Assembly: GCA_013298215.1 (NCBI GenBank)
Contig: JAAFKE010000027.1
Location: forward strand, 1-50,596
Direction of reading: 5' to 3'
DNA: 50,596 bases
Source of the DNA: Cytophagales bacterium
GTDB taxonomy: Bacteria > Bacteroidota > Bacteroidia > Cytophagales > Spirosomataceae
Below are positions 16,079 to 24,597 of the stretch, one piece after another. Under the pieces are notes generated by a model. That model saw nothing but the letters and a program-made list of their open reading frames with translations. It did no database searches and was not told the origin of the DNA. Each line of letters begins with the position of its first letter. The first letter of the stretch is position 1. The position numbers and the translations under genes are program-made.

Positions 16079-16172
16079 TAAGAAAGCCAATAAAAATATT
16101 TTTTTTAATAAATCCTAAATAATAATAAATTGGAATAAAAAAGGCTTTCTTAGTAGTAAGAAGGCCTTTTTT
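16079..16172 (+). promoter_or_regulatory. Attenuator-like leader with alternative hairpins
   Basis: GGCTTTCTTA (16143-16152) can pair perfectly with TAAGAAAGCC (16079-16088), or with TAAGAAGGCC (16157-16166, one G-U). The second pairing is followed by TTTTTT and looks like an intrinsic terminator. Mutually exclusive pairings of one segment are the design of transcription attenuators. The terminator ends 116 bp before the surface-protein start. The 54 bp between the first two arms is very AT-rich, so an invertible segment is an alternative reading. Confidence 0.5.
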
Positions 16173-16287
16173 AGGTGTAATCATAGCGAGTTTGCTCTTA
16201 ACAGAAAGAATGTAATGAAAGGTTAAAGGAGGTTTTGGCACAATTTTTGACATCAGCTATTGAGTGAAGCAAAACCCCTTATCACCC

Positions 16288-17520
16288 ATGAAAATTTCGC
16301 GACTTTTTTTATCCATCATACTGCTTCTATCGGTTGTAGTATTGCATGCCCAAAGTGGATTTAAGTTTAAGCTAACCTATAACAGCACAACCCAAGAATA
16401 TACGGCTCTTGCAGTGCCGAACTACACCCTTGCTACGGCTGGGGAGGTAGCCACTTCTCAATTGACTATCAAAGTCGATTCCTCTTTTAGGATAACTTCT
16501 CAAACCGACATCAGGGGTATTTGGAGTTATGCTACTTATAAAGGTAGTCTTATAGGAAATCCACCCCAAAATATTATTGCGTTTGGTTTAGGGCTAACTA
16601 TGTCTAATCTTCCCATTGTTGCAAATAGCCCCATTGCGCTGTTTAGTTTCAAAGGCATTGGCTGTAAATCTTCGGTAAAGCTGATCGACGGTAACGACCC
16701 TGACGTGAAAACCTGGATCAACGGGGCGTTTTCGATCGGTTTGGCTCCCTCTATTTATGAGCGTTCATTGGTCGACGAGGAAGCCTACATTGGCAACGAC
16801 GTACAGTCAGAGGTACTCTGCCAGACGCTGTTTCCGCCCATCATCAACGCTGATCTCTCGCTGAGAAAGGTGTTGCTAACAGACTGCCAGCGGGCTATCG
16901 GCCAGGAGGTAACGGTTCAGATGATTATTAAACGCCAGGATTCACTCGCCGATACGCTCGGCGGAATAGTGGTGAAGGACAGTATTCCAAACCAATTTAC
17001 CGTTGTGGAGGCACTTCCTACCAAGGGTGCTTTCAACCCCGTTACGGGTCTGTGGACAGGCCTAAAATTAGCCGCTGGCGATTCTGCCATACTCACCATG
17101 CGCCTCAAAGTTGTGGGTGGCGCTGGTTTTGAGGGTGGGTTGGTTTGTAGCTACGCCGAAATAATAGCCATGGGTGGAACCGACCGAGATTCATCGCCCA
17201 ACAATAAATCCGAAAACGAAGACGACAACGCCCGCATCTGCGCTAGCGTACCCATTGAGTTGTGTACCGCTCGAGGCGAAACAATGGAGCTTGCTGCTTC
17301 TGCCACTTACGCTTCCTACGCTTGGTTTTTGGACGGAGTGGCTATTCCGCAGGCCACTTCCCGTATTTATGTAGCGTCGGTGGCGGGCAAATACACCCTG
17401 AGAGTCAATCTGAACTCTTGTCCAGCTGAGGGCTGTTGCCCCGTAGTGATTACAGAAAAGTGCAGCATATGCCTTCCCGCCATTTGTGTTCCATTTGCAT
17501 TTCAGCGAACCAGAAGGTAG
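16288..17520 (+). CDS. Secreted surface protein with DUF11-like repeat domain
   Basis: 410 aa with a signal peptide (about 1-22, ending VVLHAQ). The first 170 residues are strand-rich and unassigned. Residues of about 185-305 show the DUF11/Ig-like pattern of Bacteroidota adhesins (ADLSLRKVLLTDCQRAIGQE, later GDSAILTMRLKVVGGAGFEGG). An Ig/PKD-like segment follows (YAWFLDGVAIPQATSRIY), then a cysteine-rich end (CPAEGCCPVV..CSICLPAIC). I use the ATG at 16288, which begins the signal peptide. The short basic tail FQRTRR ends the protein; no classical type IX C-terminal domain is obvious. Confidence 0.65.
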   Translation: MKISRLFLSIILLLSVVVLHAQSGFKFKLTYNSTTQEYTALAVPNYTLATAGEVATSQLTIKVDSSFRITSQTDIRGIWSYATYKGSLIGNPPQNIIAFGLGLTMSNLPIVANSPIALFSFKGIGCKSSVKLIDGNDPDVKTWINGAFSIGLAPSIYERSLVDEEAYIGNDVQSEVLCQTLFPPIINADLSLRKVLLTDCQRAIGQEVTVQMIIKRQDSLADTLGGIVVKDSIPNQFTVVEALPTKGAFNPVTGLWTGLKLAAGDSAILTMRLKVVGGAGFEGGLVCSYAEIIAMGGTDRDSSPNNKSENEDDNARICASVPIELCTARGETMELAASATYASYAWFLDGVAIPQATSRIYVASVAGKYTLRVNLNSCPAEGCCPVVITEKCSICLPAICVPFAFQRTRR

Positions 17521-17560
17521 GGTTCGGCTCGCAGAAATTTTAATAATTGTCTAATATGGA

Positions 17561-17591
17561 GCAGTTAGGTAACGTACCTAACTGCTTTTTT
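17561..17591 (+). terminator. Intrinsic terminator of the surface-protein gene
   Basis: A perfect 10-bp stem GCAGTTAGGT/ACCTAACTGC, loop AACGT, is followed by six T. It lies 41 bp after the stop codon. Confidence 0.9.
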
Positions 17592-17650
17592 GTATTTTTG
17601 AGCCCGTTCGGGTCGCTGCTTGGCGTTTTAGGTAATTAATATTGTTCGTG

Positions 17651-18361
17651 ATGTCAAAAATAGCAATTCTTGTAAGTTTGTTTCTTGGTTTTCAAACGCT
17701 GGCGTTTGCCCAAAAACGTGGCTATATTCAGCTCACCGCTGGGCCAAGTCTGCCGCTGGGTGAATTTGCTAAAAACGTGACTGGCAAGCAGTTGGCTGGC
17801 CTGGCGGGCGGTGGCTACGCTGCTGAAATAATAGGAGGCTACCGCGTTTTTAAAGACAACTTGGGCGTGGCCGCGCTGCTGAGTTACAACCAGAACGAGA
17901 TTAACCAGGCCAACTTGCTGGTGCAGGCCGACCAACGCTTGGCGGCCAGTTGGAAAGTGAAAAATGTGGCGCATTGGAAAATGACTACCGCCTTGATTGG
18001 GCCGTACTGGCGGCTCGAAAAGGGTGCATTTCGAATGGACATTCGTGCCCTGGCGGGCATCGCACGCGTGGTTAGCCCAGCTTTTGCGCTCACTGGCACG
18101 TACCTAAACCGCGCTGCCAACGTAGAAACACAGTCGAAAACCGCCCAAGGGTTTGCCTTCGGCATGAGCGGGTCGCTGGCGTACACCATTTTTGGAAACG
18201 TGGCCGCGTGTCTGAACGTTTCGTATTTGCAAAGCCAAATTACCCTCCTGGATGTGCCCAGTACAACCACCATCGGGAGCATCAGTGCCGCTACGCTCAG
18301 TACCGAGACCCTCCCCGTGGCTGTGCTGAATACATCGGCAGGCTTGCGTTTTAGTTTTTAA
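17651..18361 (+). CDS. Outer-membrane beta-barrel protein
   Basis: 236 aa with a signal peptide (MSKIAILVSLFLGFQTLAFA, cleaved near AFAQ). The mature part starts with KRGYIQLTAGPSLPLGEFAK and has alternating strands ending in LNTSAGLRFSF, with a C-terminal phenylalanine as in barrels inserted by BamA. It resembles small PorT/OmpW-size barrels. A TTG nine bases upstream is an alternative start. It is separated by a terminator from the gene before and by 16 bp from the MFS gene. Confidence 0.68.
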   Translation: MSKIAILVSLFLGFQTLAFAQKRGYIQLTAGPSLPLGEFAKNVTGKQLAGLAGGGYAAEIIGGYRVFKDNLGVAALLSYNQNEINQANLLVQADQRLAASWKVKNVAHWKMTTALIGPYWRLEKGAFRMDIRALAGIARVVSPAFALTGTYLNRAANVETQSKTAQGFAFGMSGSLAYTIFGNVAACLNVSYLQSQITLLDVPSTTTIGSISAATLSTETLPVAVLNTSAGLRFSF

Positions 18362-18377
18362 AAACCAGTTTACCTCA

Positions 18378-19583
18378 TTGAAAGATACTCCAACAATTGC
18401 TGACCCTCCGCTGGGATATTTCGGCTTCATTTGGCAAAATTTAGCGCAGTTTTTTTCGCACGCCTCCGCCCGAGCGGTGGGTCTCATATTTTTGTCAGAC
18501 AGTGTTTTGTTTGGCACTTGGGTGGCGCATATTCCGTCGGTTAAGGCCAGATGGAACCTCTCCGACGGCCAACTGGGATTGCTACTTTTTGCCATGCCCA
18601 TCGGTTGCTTTGTGATGAACCCCTTCACGGGCCGCATTGTTGGGCGTTTTGGGGCCGCCAAAACCTGTTTTGTGACCGCGCTGTCGCTAAGTGCCGCCCT
18701 GCTGGTTCCGCTCAGTACATCCCAAATATGGCTGGCGGCCTTCGGGTTGTTTTGGGCGGGGGTTTGCGCGGCTCTTCTCAACGTGGCCATGAACACCTGC
18801 GCCACCGCCGTGGAGTACCAAAGCAAAACCAAAATTATGTCGGCCTGCCACGGAATGTGGAGTTTGGGCGGTATGATCGGTGCGACCCTGTCTGGCATTG
18901 TTATTTTTCTCGGCATCTCGCCCGCCCTCCACGCCCTTTTTATGTGCCTTTTTGTGGCCACCCTGACGCTATTTTTGCGCCCAATCATCCAAAAAATACA
19001 AGAGCCACCCCACGTTGAGACCGCCAGCGGCGGCATCGTTAAGCTGAACTCAAACCTGGTATTAATGATTTTTGTGGGTCTATGTTTGTCGATGGGAGAG
19101 GGGCTTGCGTTCGATTGGAGTGCCGTTTATTTGAAGGACGTTGCCAAGGCCAGCAATCAAATAGCCGCCCTTGGTTTTGCCGCCTTTGCGCTGGCCATGA
19201 CGCTGGGCCGCTTCGCCGGCGATGCCATCATTCCGCTCATTGGGCAGCGTCGAATTTTATTTTTCGGCGGTTTCGTGGCGGCCTCGGGCTTGGTGCTGGC
19301 GGTGGCGGTGCCCATTCCTGCGGTGGTTTTGGTGGGTTTTGTGTTGCTGGGTTTCGGGTGTTCGTTGGGTGCGCCCATTTTATACGCTGCCTCCATGCGC
19401 GTCGAGGGCGTTGCGCCCGCCGCTGGTCTGGCCAGTTTTGCTACTTTTAGTTTTGTGGGTTTTTTGGCTGGCCCCCCGCTCATTGGGTTCGTGGCGCAGC
19501 AGTTTGGTTTGGCGCACGGTTTGGTCATGGTGGGTGTGCTGCTGGCGGTATCGTCGGTGGTGTCGCGGTTCGTAAAATTATGA
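18378..19583 (+). CDS. MFS transporter (YbjJ-like)
   Basis: 401 aa with about 12 membrane segments. SDSVLFGTWVAHIPSVKARW near residue 35 and MNPFTGRIVGRFGAAK (the loop 2-3 signature) are typical of the YbjJ/FucP-like branch of the major facilitator superfamily. The substrate cannot be read from sequence. The start is a TTG 16 bp after the barrel gene; no nearby ATG is available before the first membrane segment. The stop overlaps the start of the UbiA-family gene by 4 bp (ATGA), so the two are translationally coupled. Confidence 0.85.
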   Translation: MKDTPTIADPPLGYFGFIWQNLAQFFSHASARAVGLIFLSDSVLFGTWVAHIPSVKARWNLSDGQLGLLLFAMPIGCFVMNPFTGRIVGRFGAAKTCFVTALSLSAALLVPLSTSQIWLAAFGLFWAGVCAALLNVAMNTCATAVEYQSKTKIMSACHGMWSLGGMIGATLSGIVIFLGISPALHALFMCLFVATLTLFLRPIIQKIQEPPHVETASGGIVKLNSNLVLMIFVGLCLSMGEGLAFDWSAVYLKDVAKASNQIAALGFAAFALAMTLGRFAGDAIIPLIGQRRILFFGGFVAASGLVLAVAVPIPAVVLVGFVLLGFGCSLGAPILYAASMRVEGVAPAAGLASFATFSFVGFLAGPPLIGFVAQQFGLAHGLVMVGVLLAVSSVVSRFVKL

Positions 19584-20422
19584 AACCCATACTACAACTT
19601 ATCCGCTGGCCTAATTTATTGATTATGGCCCTGACGCAGTACCTGGCGCGTATTTTTCTGGTTGGCCCACCATCCAACTGGCGCAGCATTGTAATTGAGC
19701 CCGAGCTCACACTCATTGTGGTTTCTACGGTGCTCATTGCGGCGGCGGGTTACATTATCAACGACTATTTTGATGTCAAAATAGACCTTATCAACAAACC
19801 CGAGCGGGTAGTAATTGGCCGCTATTTGCCCCGTCGGCGCGCCATGTTGCTCCACCAAAGCCTCAGCGTGGCGGGGGTCATGCTGGGTTTGGTTGTTAGT
19901 AAATGGATATTTTTGTTCAATGGTTTTTGTATTACGTTGTTGTGGTTGTATTCGGAGCGGCTCAAGCGGCAGCCCTTCGTGGGCAACTTTGTGGTGGCGT
20001 TGCTGAGTGCGCTTTCGCTCTTGGTGATGGCCGTTTACTACGCCCACCACGTTGAACTAATTGCCACCTACGCCATTTTTGCCTTTTTTATAACGCTCAT
20101 CCGCGAGATCATTAAAGACATGGAAGACCTCAAAGGCGATGCCAACCATGGTTGTAAAACCCTTCCTATTTTGTGGGGAATATCGTCCACCAAAAATTTC
20201 ATTTATGGCCTCATCGCCCTGCTCATAGTCAGTCTTTACCTTGGTGCGTGGTGGTTAGATAGTATTTATTTAAGCGTTGTTTTTAGCGTTGTGATCTTAC
20301 CAGCAGTGGTTTTTTTAACGAAAAAACTCGCCCGCGCCGACACCAAGCACGATTTTGGGCAGTTGAGCCTGGGCTGCAAGCTAATTATGATGGGAGGCAT
20401 TTTGACGATGACCGGTATTTGA
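19580..20422 (+). CDS. UbiA-family membrane prenyltransferase
   Basis: 280 aa with about eight membrane helices. Both aspartate-rich motifs that bind Mg-prenyl diphosphate are visible: NDYFDVKIDLINKPER (about 55-70) and KDMEDLKGDANHG (about 175-190). Bacteroidota relatives are often named geranylgeranylglycerol-phosphate geranylgeranyltransferase. MenA-like quinone prenylation is an alternative, given ubiE elsewhere in the window. It overlaps the MFS gene by 4 bp. Confidence 0.85.
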   Translation: MKPILQLIRWPNLLIMALTQYLARIFLVGPPSNWRSIVIEPELTLIVVSTVLIAAAGYIINDYFDVKIDLINKPERVVIGRYLPRRRAMLLHQSLSVAGVMLGLVVSKWIFLFNGFCITLLWLYSERLKRQPFVGNFVVALLSALSLLVMAVYYAHHVELIATYAIFAFFITLIREIIKDMEDLKGDANHGCKTLPILWGISSTKNFIYGLIALLIVSLYLGAWWLDSIYLSVVFSVVILPAVVFLTKKLARADTKHDFGQLSLGCKLIMMGGILTMTGI

Positions 20423-20500
20423 ACGCTGGAACTATTATGCGCCTCAAAGCAGTTTGATGCTTACACTGGCCCGCAACATTAGGCCACTTGATTTTTTTTT

Positions 20501-20959
20501 ATGTCCGACAAAAACCAGATAGCCAAAACCATCGATGCGCACAATCGGCGGGCATCGTATGAGTTCTTTTTTCTCGAAAATTTTACGGCGGGTGTTGTAT
20601 TGACTGGCACCGAGATAAAATCGATCAGGATGAGCCAGTTCAATATGCAAGATGCCTTCTGTAGTTTTAAGGACGGGGAGTTGTTTATTACTAATTTCCA
20701 CATCTCGCCCTACGAAAAAGGAACGCACTACAACCACCCGCCGCTGAGAGAACGGAAACTGTTGCTCAAAAAAAGAGAGCTTAAACGGCTGTCGATCAAA
20801 CTCAAAGACCAGGGCTTGACCATCGTTCCGACGCGCCTGTACATAAACGACCGGGGGCGCGCCAAGTTTGAAATTGCCCTGGCAAAGGGTAAGAAATTGT
20901 ACGACAAACGCGAATCGATCAAAGAGCGCGACGTGCAACGCGACACCGACCGCTATTAA
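20501..20959 (+). CDS. smpB: SsrA-binding protein
   Basis: 152 aa. SmpB partners tmRNA in rescuing stalled ribosomes. Signatures are the N-terminal NRRASYEFFFLENFTAGVVL, GTEIKSIRMSQFNMQDAFC, YEKGTHYNHPPLRERKLLL, and the basic C-terminal tail (KRESIKERDVQRD), which enters the mRNA channel. No tmRNA gene is visible nearby. Confidence 0.97.
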   Translation: MSDKNQIAKTIDAHNRRASYEFFFLENFTAGVVLTGTEIKSIRMSQFNMQDAFCSFKDGELFITNFHISPYEKGTHYNHPPLRERKLLLKKRELKRLSIKLKDQGLTIVPTRLYINDRGRAKFEIALAKGKKLYDKRESIKERDVQRDTDRY

Positions 20960-21136
20960 GTAATAATGTTGAATTGTGAATTATTGAATAAGTATTTATT
21001 AGTTAAGTAGTTACGGAATAAAAAATGGCGATTGTTTGGTTAAAACTACTTAGGCCAATTTAATGTTTGGCCAACATTTTTTATTTACACCCCAAACCAG
21101 TATATTGCCCCAAACTCAAAAATAATCTTAGTGAGT

Positions 21137-21652
21137 ATGAGCAGGAAAGTCTTAGTCTTAAACCAAGATTACACCGCACTCAGTATTATTTCCGTTCCGA
21201 AAGCCTTTTTGTTGGTCTATCTCAACAAGGCCGAGCTCGTCGCCGAATCCCAGACGCACGCCCTCCGAACAGTTTCGGAGGTGTACCCACTGCCAACCGT
21301 CATCCGCCTGCAACGCTACGTGTCGCTTCCCTACAAAGGTGTGATGATGAGCCGCCAGAATATTTTCAAGCGCGACGGCTACAAGTGCCAGTACTGCGCT
21401 GCTACCCAAGACCTTACGTTAGACCACGTTCTGCCCAAATCGCGCGGGGGGAAATCAAACTGGGATAATTTGGCCACCGCCTGCCGCCGCTGCAACGCCC
21501 GCAAAGGCGATTTCACGCCCGAAGAAGCGGCCATGCCCCTGCGCCAGCGGCCATTTAAACCGTCGTTCATTATGTTCATGCGCGACTATTCGGGCAATAC
21601 CGAAGAAAGCTGGTTGCCTTTTTTGGCCAAAAAAGAAAAAAACGCCTACTGA
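21137..21652 (+). CDS. HNH endonuclease family protein
   Basis: 171 aa. The N-terminal KVLVLNQDYTALSIISVPKA is followed by an HNH domain (about 70-130) with CQYC, the catalytic LDHVLPKSRGGKSNWDNL and CRRCNARKG, giving four zinc cysteines and the H-N-H triad. It is a widespread chromosomal family in Bacteroidota and Cyanobacteria with unknown role, not tied to a mobile element here. I prefer the ATG at 21137; a GTG two codons earlier is equally possible. Confidence 0.85.
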   Translation: MSRKVLVLNQDYTALSIISVPKAFLLVYLNKAELVAESQTHALRTVSEVYPLPTVIRLQRYVSLPYKGVMMSRQNIFKRDGYKCQYCAATQDLTLDHVLPKSRGGKSNWDNLATACRRCNARKGDFTPEEAAMPLRQRPFKPSFIMFMRDYSGNTEESWLPFLAKKEKNAY

Positions 21653-21669
21653 TTAGTCCGTTGCCTAAC

Positions 21670-21695
21670 CGTTGCCTGTGTCTCCACAGGCGACG
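21670..21695 (-). repeat. REP-like hairpin (copy with GAGA loop on the minus strand)
   Basis: 11-bp stem (21670-21680 with 21685-21695, one G-U) and loop TCTC; the minus strand therefore shows a GAGA tetraloop. Its central core on the minus strand, GTGGAGACAC, matches GTGGGGACAC of the neighbouring hairpin in the opposite orientation, 17 bp away. Confidence 0.75.
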
Positions 21696-21712
21696 ATGTA
21701 CTTACGATTTTA

Positions 21713-21736
21713 CTTGTCAGTGGGGACACTGACAAG
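21713..21736 (+). repeat. REP-like hairpin, copy 1
   Basis: CTTGTCAGTG, loop GGGA, CACTGACAAG: a perfect 10-bp stem followed by GGGCG. The same hairpin plus GGGCG recurs at 42779-42802 with loop AGGA. It lies 32 bp before the TraB/GumN gene. Confidence 0.85.
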
Positions 21737-21768
21737 GGCGAAAATTATCATTCACCTCACCCAAAAAA

Positions 21769-22629
21769 ATGAGAAACTTCATCCTATCAGTCTTGTTCGT
21801 TGGCTTCTTTTTTGCGGAGACCACCGCCCAAAAACCAGTCGAAAAAACCCTGCTCTGGGAAATTACGGGCAATCAAATCTCGGCACCGTCGTACCTATAC
21901 GGCACCATCCACGTGCTGTGCCCGCAAGATTTGGTGGTTTCTGACCAAGTCAAAGAAAAATTTGGTGTCGTCCAACAGTTGTATTTGGAACTTGATTTTG
22001 ACGACCCCGCCATGATGCAGACCATGCAGAAAAATATGTTCATGAAGGACGGTGGTCAGCTCAAAAAACTACTTACTCCGTCCGAATATGCCACCGTGGC
22101 TGATTATTTCAAGGCAAAAATGGGCATGAGTTTGGATATGCTGGGCGGCATGAAACCATTTATGACGATGAGTATGCTGATTCCGTCGATGATGGAATGC
22201 CAGCCTGCTTCGTGGGAGATGTCGCTGGTGGAGATGGCAAAAAAGCAAAACGCCGAAGTGCTTGGTTTAGAAACCGTGGAGGAGCAGTTGGCTATTTTTG
22301 ACAAAATAACCTACGCCGAACAAGCCCAAATGTTGCTAAAATTTGTGGGTGATTCAGAAAAAAACAAGGCTGAAATGGCTCAGTTGATTCAAGCCTACAA
22401 AGCGAAAGATGTGGCCGCGTTGGAGAAGTTGATTAAAGAATCGCCCGACATGGCCAACCACGCGGATGTGCTATTGAAAGACAGAAACGAGAAATGGGTG
22501 CCCAAAATAATAAAACACAGTGCCGAAAAACCAACCTTTTTTGCCGTGGGCGCGGGACATTTAGGCGGCGAAACGGGTGTCATAAATCTCCTCCGCCAGG
22601 CGGGGTATCAGGTCAAGGCCGTGTTTTAG
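21769..22629 (+). CDS. TraB/GumN family protein, exported
   Basis: 286 aa with a signal peptide (about 1-20, FFFAETTAQ). The family signatures are LLWEITGNQISAPSYLYGTI followed by H (the GTxH motif), the central ETVEEQLAIFDKI, and the C-terminal FFAVGAGHLGGETGVINLLR (GAGHLxG). Related proteins are metal-dependent proteases or erythromycin-esterase-like hydrolases; the exact function here is unknown. It ends 17 bp inside the convergent membrane-protein gene. Confidence 0.82.
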   Translation: MRNFILSVLFVGFFFAETTAQKPVEKTLLWEITGNQISAPSYLYGTIHVLCPQDLVVSDQVKEKFGVVQQLYLELDFDDPAMMQTMQKNMFMKDGGQLKKLLTPSEYATVADYFKAKMGMSLDMLGGMKPFMTMSMLIPSMMECQPASWEMSLVEMAKKQNAEVLGLETVEEQLAIFDKITYAEQAQMLLKFVGDSEKNKAEMAQLIQAYKAKDVAALEKLIKESPDMANHADVLLKDRNEKWVPKIIKHSAEKPTFFAVGAGHLGGETGVINLLRQAGYQVKAVF

Positions 22630-23203
22630 GGCCAGCTGCTCCCTTTCCGAAAGCAAATAGTGATAGTGCCAGTGCGTAGTGGTAGGCATCGGTTGGGTTG
22701 ATAGGTAGCCCAAAACTACCCACTTTGGTGGCAATGCCCGCCACCATCACGGCAAGTACGAACCAAACGGCGGTTTTTTGTTTTTGAAGAAGCCCCCAAA
22801 CCGCCAGCAGCATAACCACCAGCATGGCCAACGACTGCAACACGACGGCAAAGCTGCCGTATTGGGTTTGGGCAAAAAAGCCAAAGACCACAAACCCAGC
22901 GGCCACGGTAGTATAGAAAGCACGCGCCGTGGCGGCTTGCCCACTGATGTTGCACCAAACAGCCACTACCAACGCCAAAACACCGAGGCTACCCACCAGC
23001 AATTGCAATGACTGGTGCATGGCCACGATGCCCGCCACACCCGCAAAACGCACCACGCCCGCCAAGGCCGTAACCGAGAGCGTTATCAGAAAAATACCCC
23101 AGAGAAGTTTTTCAAAGTGAGGCCTGGCGGTGCAGAAACGCAGAAAAACGTAGACCCCCGTGGCTGCCAGCACGGCATCTGACAGTAAATTAGAAAGTTG
23201 CAT
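22613..23203 (-). CDS. Integral membrane protein (DUF6962-like)
   Basis: 196 aa with about six hydrophobic helices and a conserved-looking TDAYHYALALSLFAFGKGA at the C-terminus. Similar predicted membrane proteins in Bacteroidota are labelled DUF6962; I am not certain of this match. The ATG at 23203 is chosen over a TTG 16 codons upstream because it starts close to the first helix. Its 3' end overlaps the TraB/GumN gene by 17 bp, tail to tail. Confidence 0.55.
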   Translation of the reverse strand: MQLSNLLSDAVLAATGVYVFLRFCTARPHFEKLLWGIFLITLSVTALAGVVRFAGVAGIVAMHQSLQLLVGSLGVLALVVAVWCNISGQAATARAFYTTVAAGFVVFGFFAQTQYGSFAVVLQSLAMLVVMLLAVWGLLQKQKTAVWFVLAVMVAGIATKVGSFGLPINPTDAYHYALALSLFAFGKGAAGPKTRP

Positions 23204-23318
23204 CGTTGAAATAACGGGAGTGAGGGTTTTAAGATTATTGGCCGTTGCCAAACTACAAAAAATCTGGTATTATTCAGTACCTTCGCGGCTATAATTATTT
23301 TACCGCAAAACAACACCC

Positions 23319-24503
23319 ATGCAAATTCGCGAAGTAGGCAACGATAGTACCCTTCAAAAAGAGTTTTTAATGCTCCCCGTTCGCCTTTATGAAGGCAACC
23401 CGTACTGGATCAGACCGTTAGACAAGGACGTGGCGGAGGTATTCGATGCCAAAAAAAATAAGTTTTTTGCCGATGGCGAGTGTATTAGGTGGGTGGTGCA
23501 AGACCCCCGTGGCCAAACTGTGGGCCGCGTGGCGGCGTTTATAAACCACCGAACGGCCACCAAAGACAACGACCAACCAACGGGAGGGATGGGTTTTTTT
23601 GAGTGCGTTCAAGACGAAGCCGTGGCTTTTTTGATGTTTGAAACTTGTAAAAAATGGCTGCTCGCGCGGGGTATGGAGGCCATGGACGGCCCCATTAATT
23701 TTGGCGAGCGCGACCAGCATTGGGGGCTCCTCATCGAGGGCTACGACCAAGAACCTCTCTATGGCATGGGGTATCATTTTCAGTATTACAAAGATTTTTT
23801 TGAGAAATACGGCTTCATGGAGTACTTCAAGCAGCTTACTTTTTCGGTGGCCATCGAAGAAGCACGCTGCCGGGCTGGTATGCACCCCGCCGTTTTAGAA
23901 CGCGCCGAGCGCATTTACAACACGCCTGGCTACGAGTTTAGGCACATCGAAAAAAGTAAATTGGCCCAGTATGCCGAAGATTTTAGGGTCGTTTATAACA
24001 AGGCGTGGGCGGGCCACCTTGGCGTTGGCGACATGAGCAAAGAAAAAGCCGTGGCGGTGATGACGCGCATGAAGCCGATTTTAGACGAAAAACTAATGTG
24101 GTTTGGGTACTACCACGACGAACCCGTGGCCTTTTTTATTATGCTCCCCGAGCTCAATCAGGTCTTTAAGCACATGAACGGCAAGTTGGACTGGATCGGC
24201 AAGCTCAAATTTTTGTACCATAAACTCCTCAAAACCAACACCAAAGCCTTCGGTGTTATTTTTGGGGTCACGCCCGAGTACCAGTCTAAGGGCGTAGAGT
24301 CGGCCATAGCCATTGCTTTTACGAAGTTGGGTTGGCACCCAGACTTTCAGTACAAAGATTTGGAACTAAACTGGGTGGGCGATTTTAACGTAAAAATGCT
24401 TCGTTTCTCTAAAATGCTCGGAGGGGTGGCCAACAAAAAGCACGCCACCTATCGGTTTCTTTTCGACCGCAGCAAGGAGTTCAAGCGGCACAAGATTATT
24501 TAG
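23319..24503 (+). CDS. GNAT-like protein of unknown function
   Basis: 394 aa, soluble. The first half has an acyltransferase-like fold pattern (WVVQDPRGQTVGRVAAFINH, then GFFECVQDEAVAFLMF). A second, similar segment appears after residue 200 (FGYYHDEPVAFFIMLPELNQ, GVTPEYQSKGVESAIAIAF). Two tandem GNAT-like halves are therefore likely. Family members are widespread in Bacteroidota and have no established role. A box with one mismatch to TAnnTTTG (TACCTTCG) lies about 40 bp upstream. Confidence 0.65.
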   Translation: MQIREVGNDSTLQKEFLMLPVRLYEGNPYWIRPLDKDVAEVFDAKKNKFFADGECIRWVVQDPRGQTVGRVAAFINHRTATKDNDQPTGGMGFFECVQDEAVAFLMFETCKKWLLARGMEAMDGPINFGERDQHWGLLIEGYDQEPLYGMGYHFQYYKDFFEKYGFMEYFKQLTFSVAIEEARCRAGMHPAVLERAERIYNTPGYEFRHIEKSKLAQYAEDFRVVYNKAWAGHLGVGDMSKEKAVAVMTRMKPILDEKLMWFGYYHDEPVAFFIMLPELNQVFKHMNGKLDWIGKLKFLYHKLLKTNTKAFGVIFGVTPEYQSKGVESAIAIAFTKLGWHPDFQYKDLELNWVGDFNVKMLRFSKMLGGVANKKHATYRFLFDRSKEFKRHKII

Positions 24504-24597
24504 AAACACCCGTTGAAGGGTATATTTTTAGTGGAAAAAATTGCTCGGTTAAAAAAAACGTGCCCCAAAAAAGTATAAAAACAGATTGATTCTAATC

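Noticed and set aside
15787-16253. Two minus-strand small reading frames (15787-16014 and 16050-16253)
   Set aside because: No signal, domain, start context or composition supports them, and the second contains the terminator-like hairpins.
18104-19036. 310-codon minus-strand frame inside the MFS region
   Set aside because: It is the antisense shadow of two clear genes and has low-complexity, basic composition.
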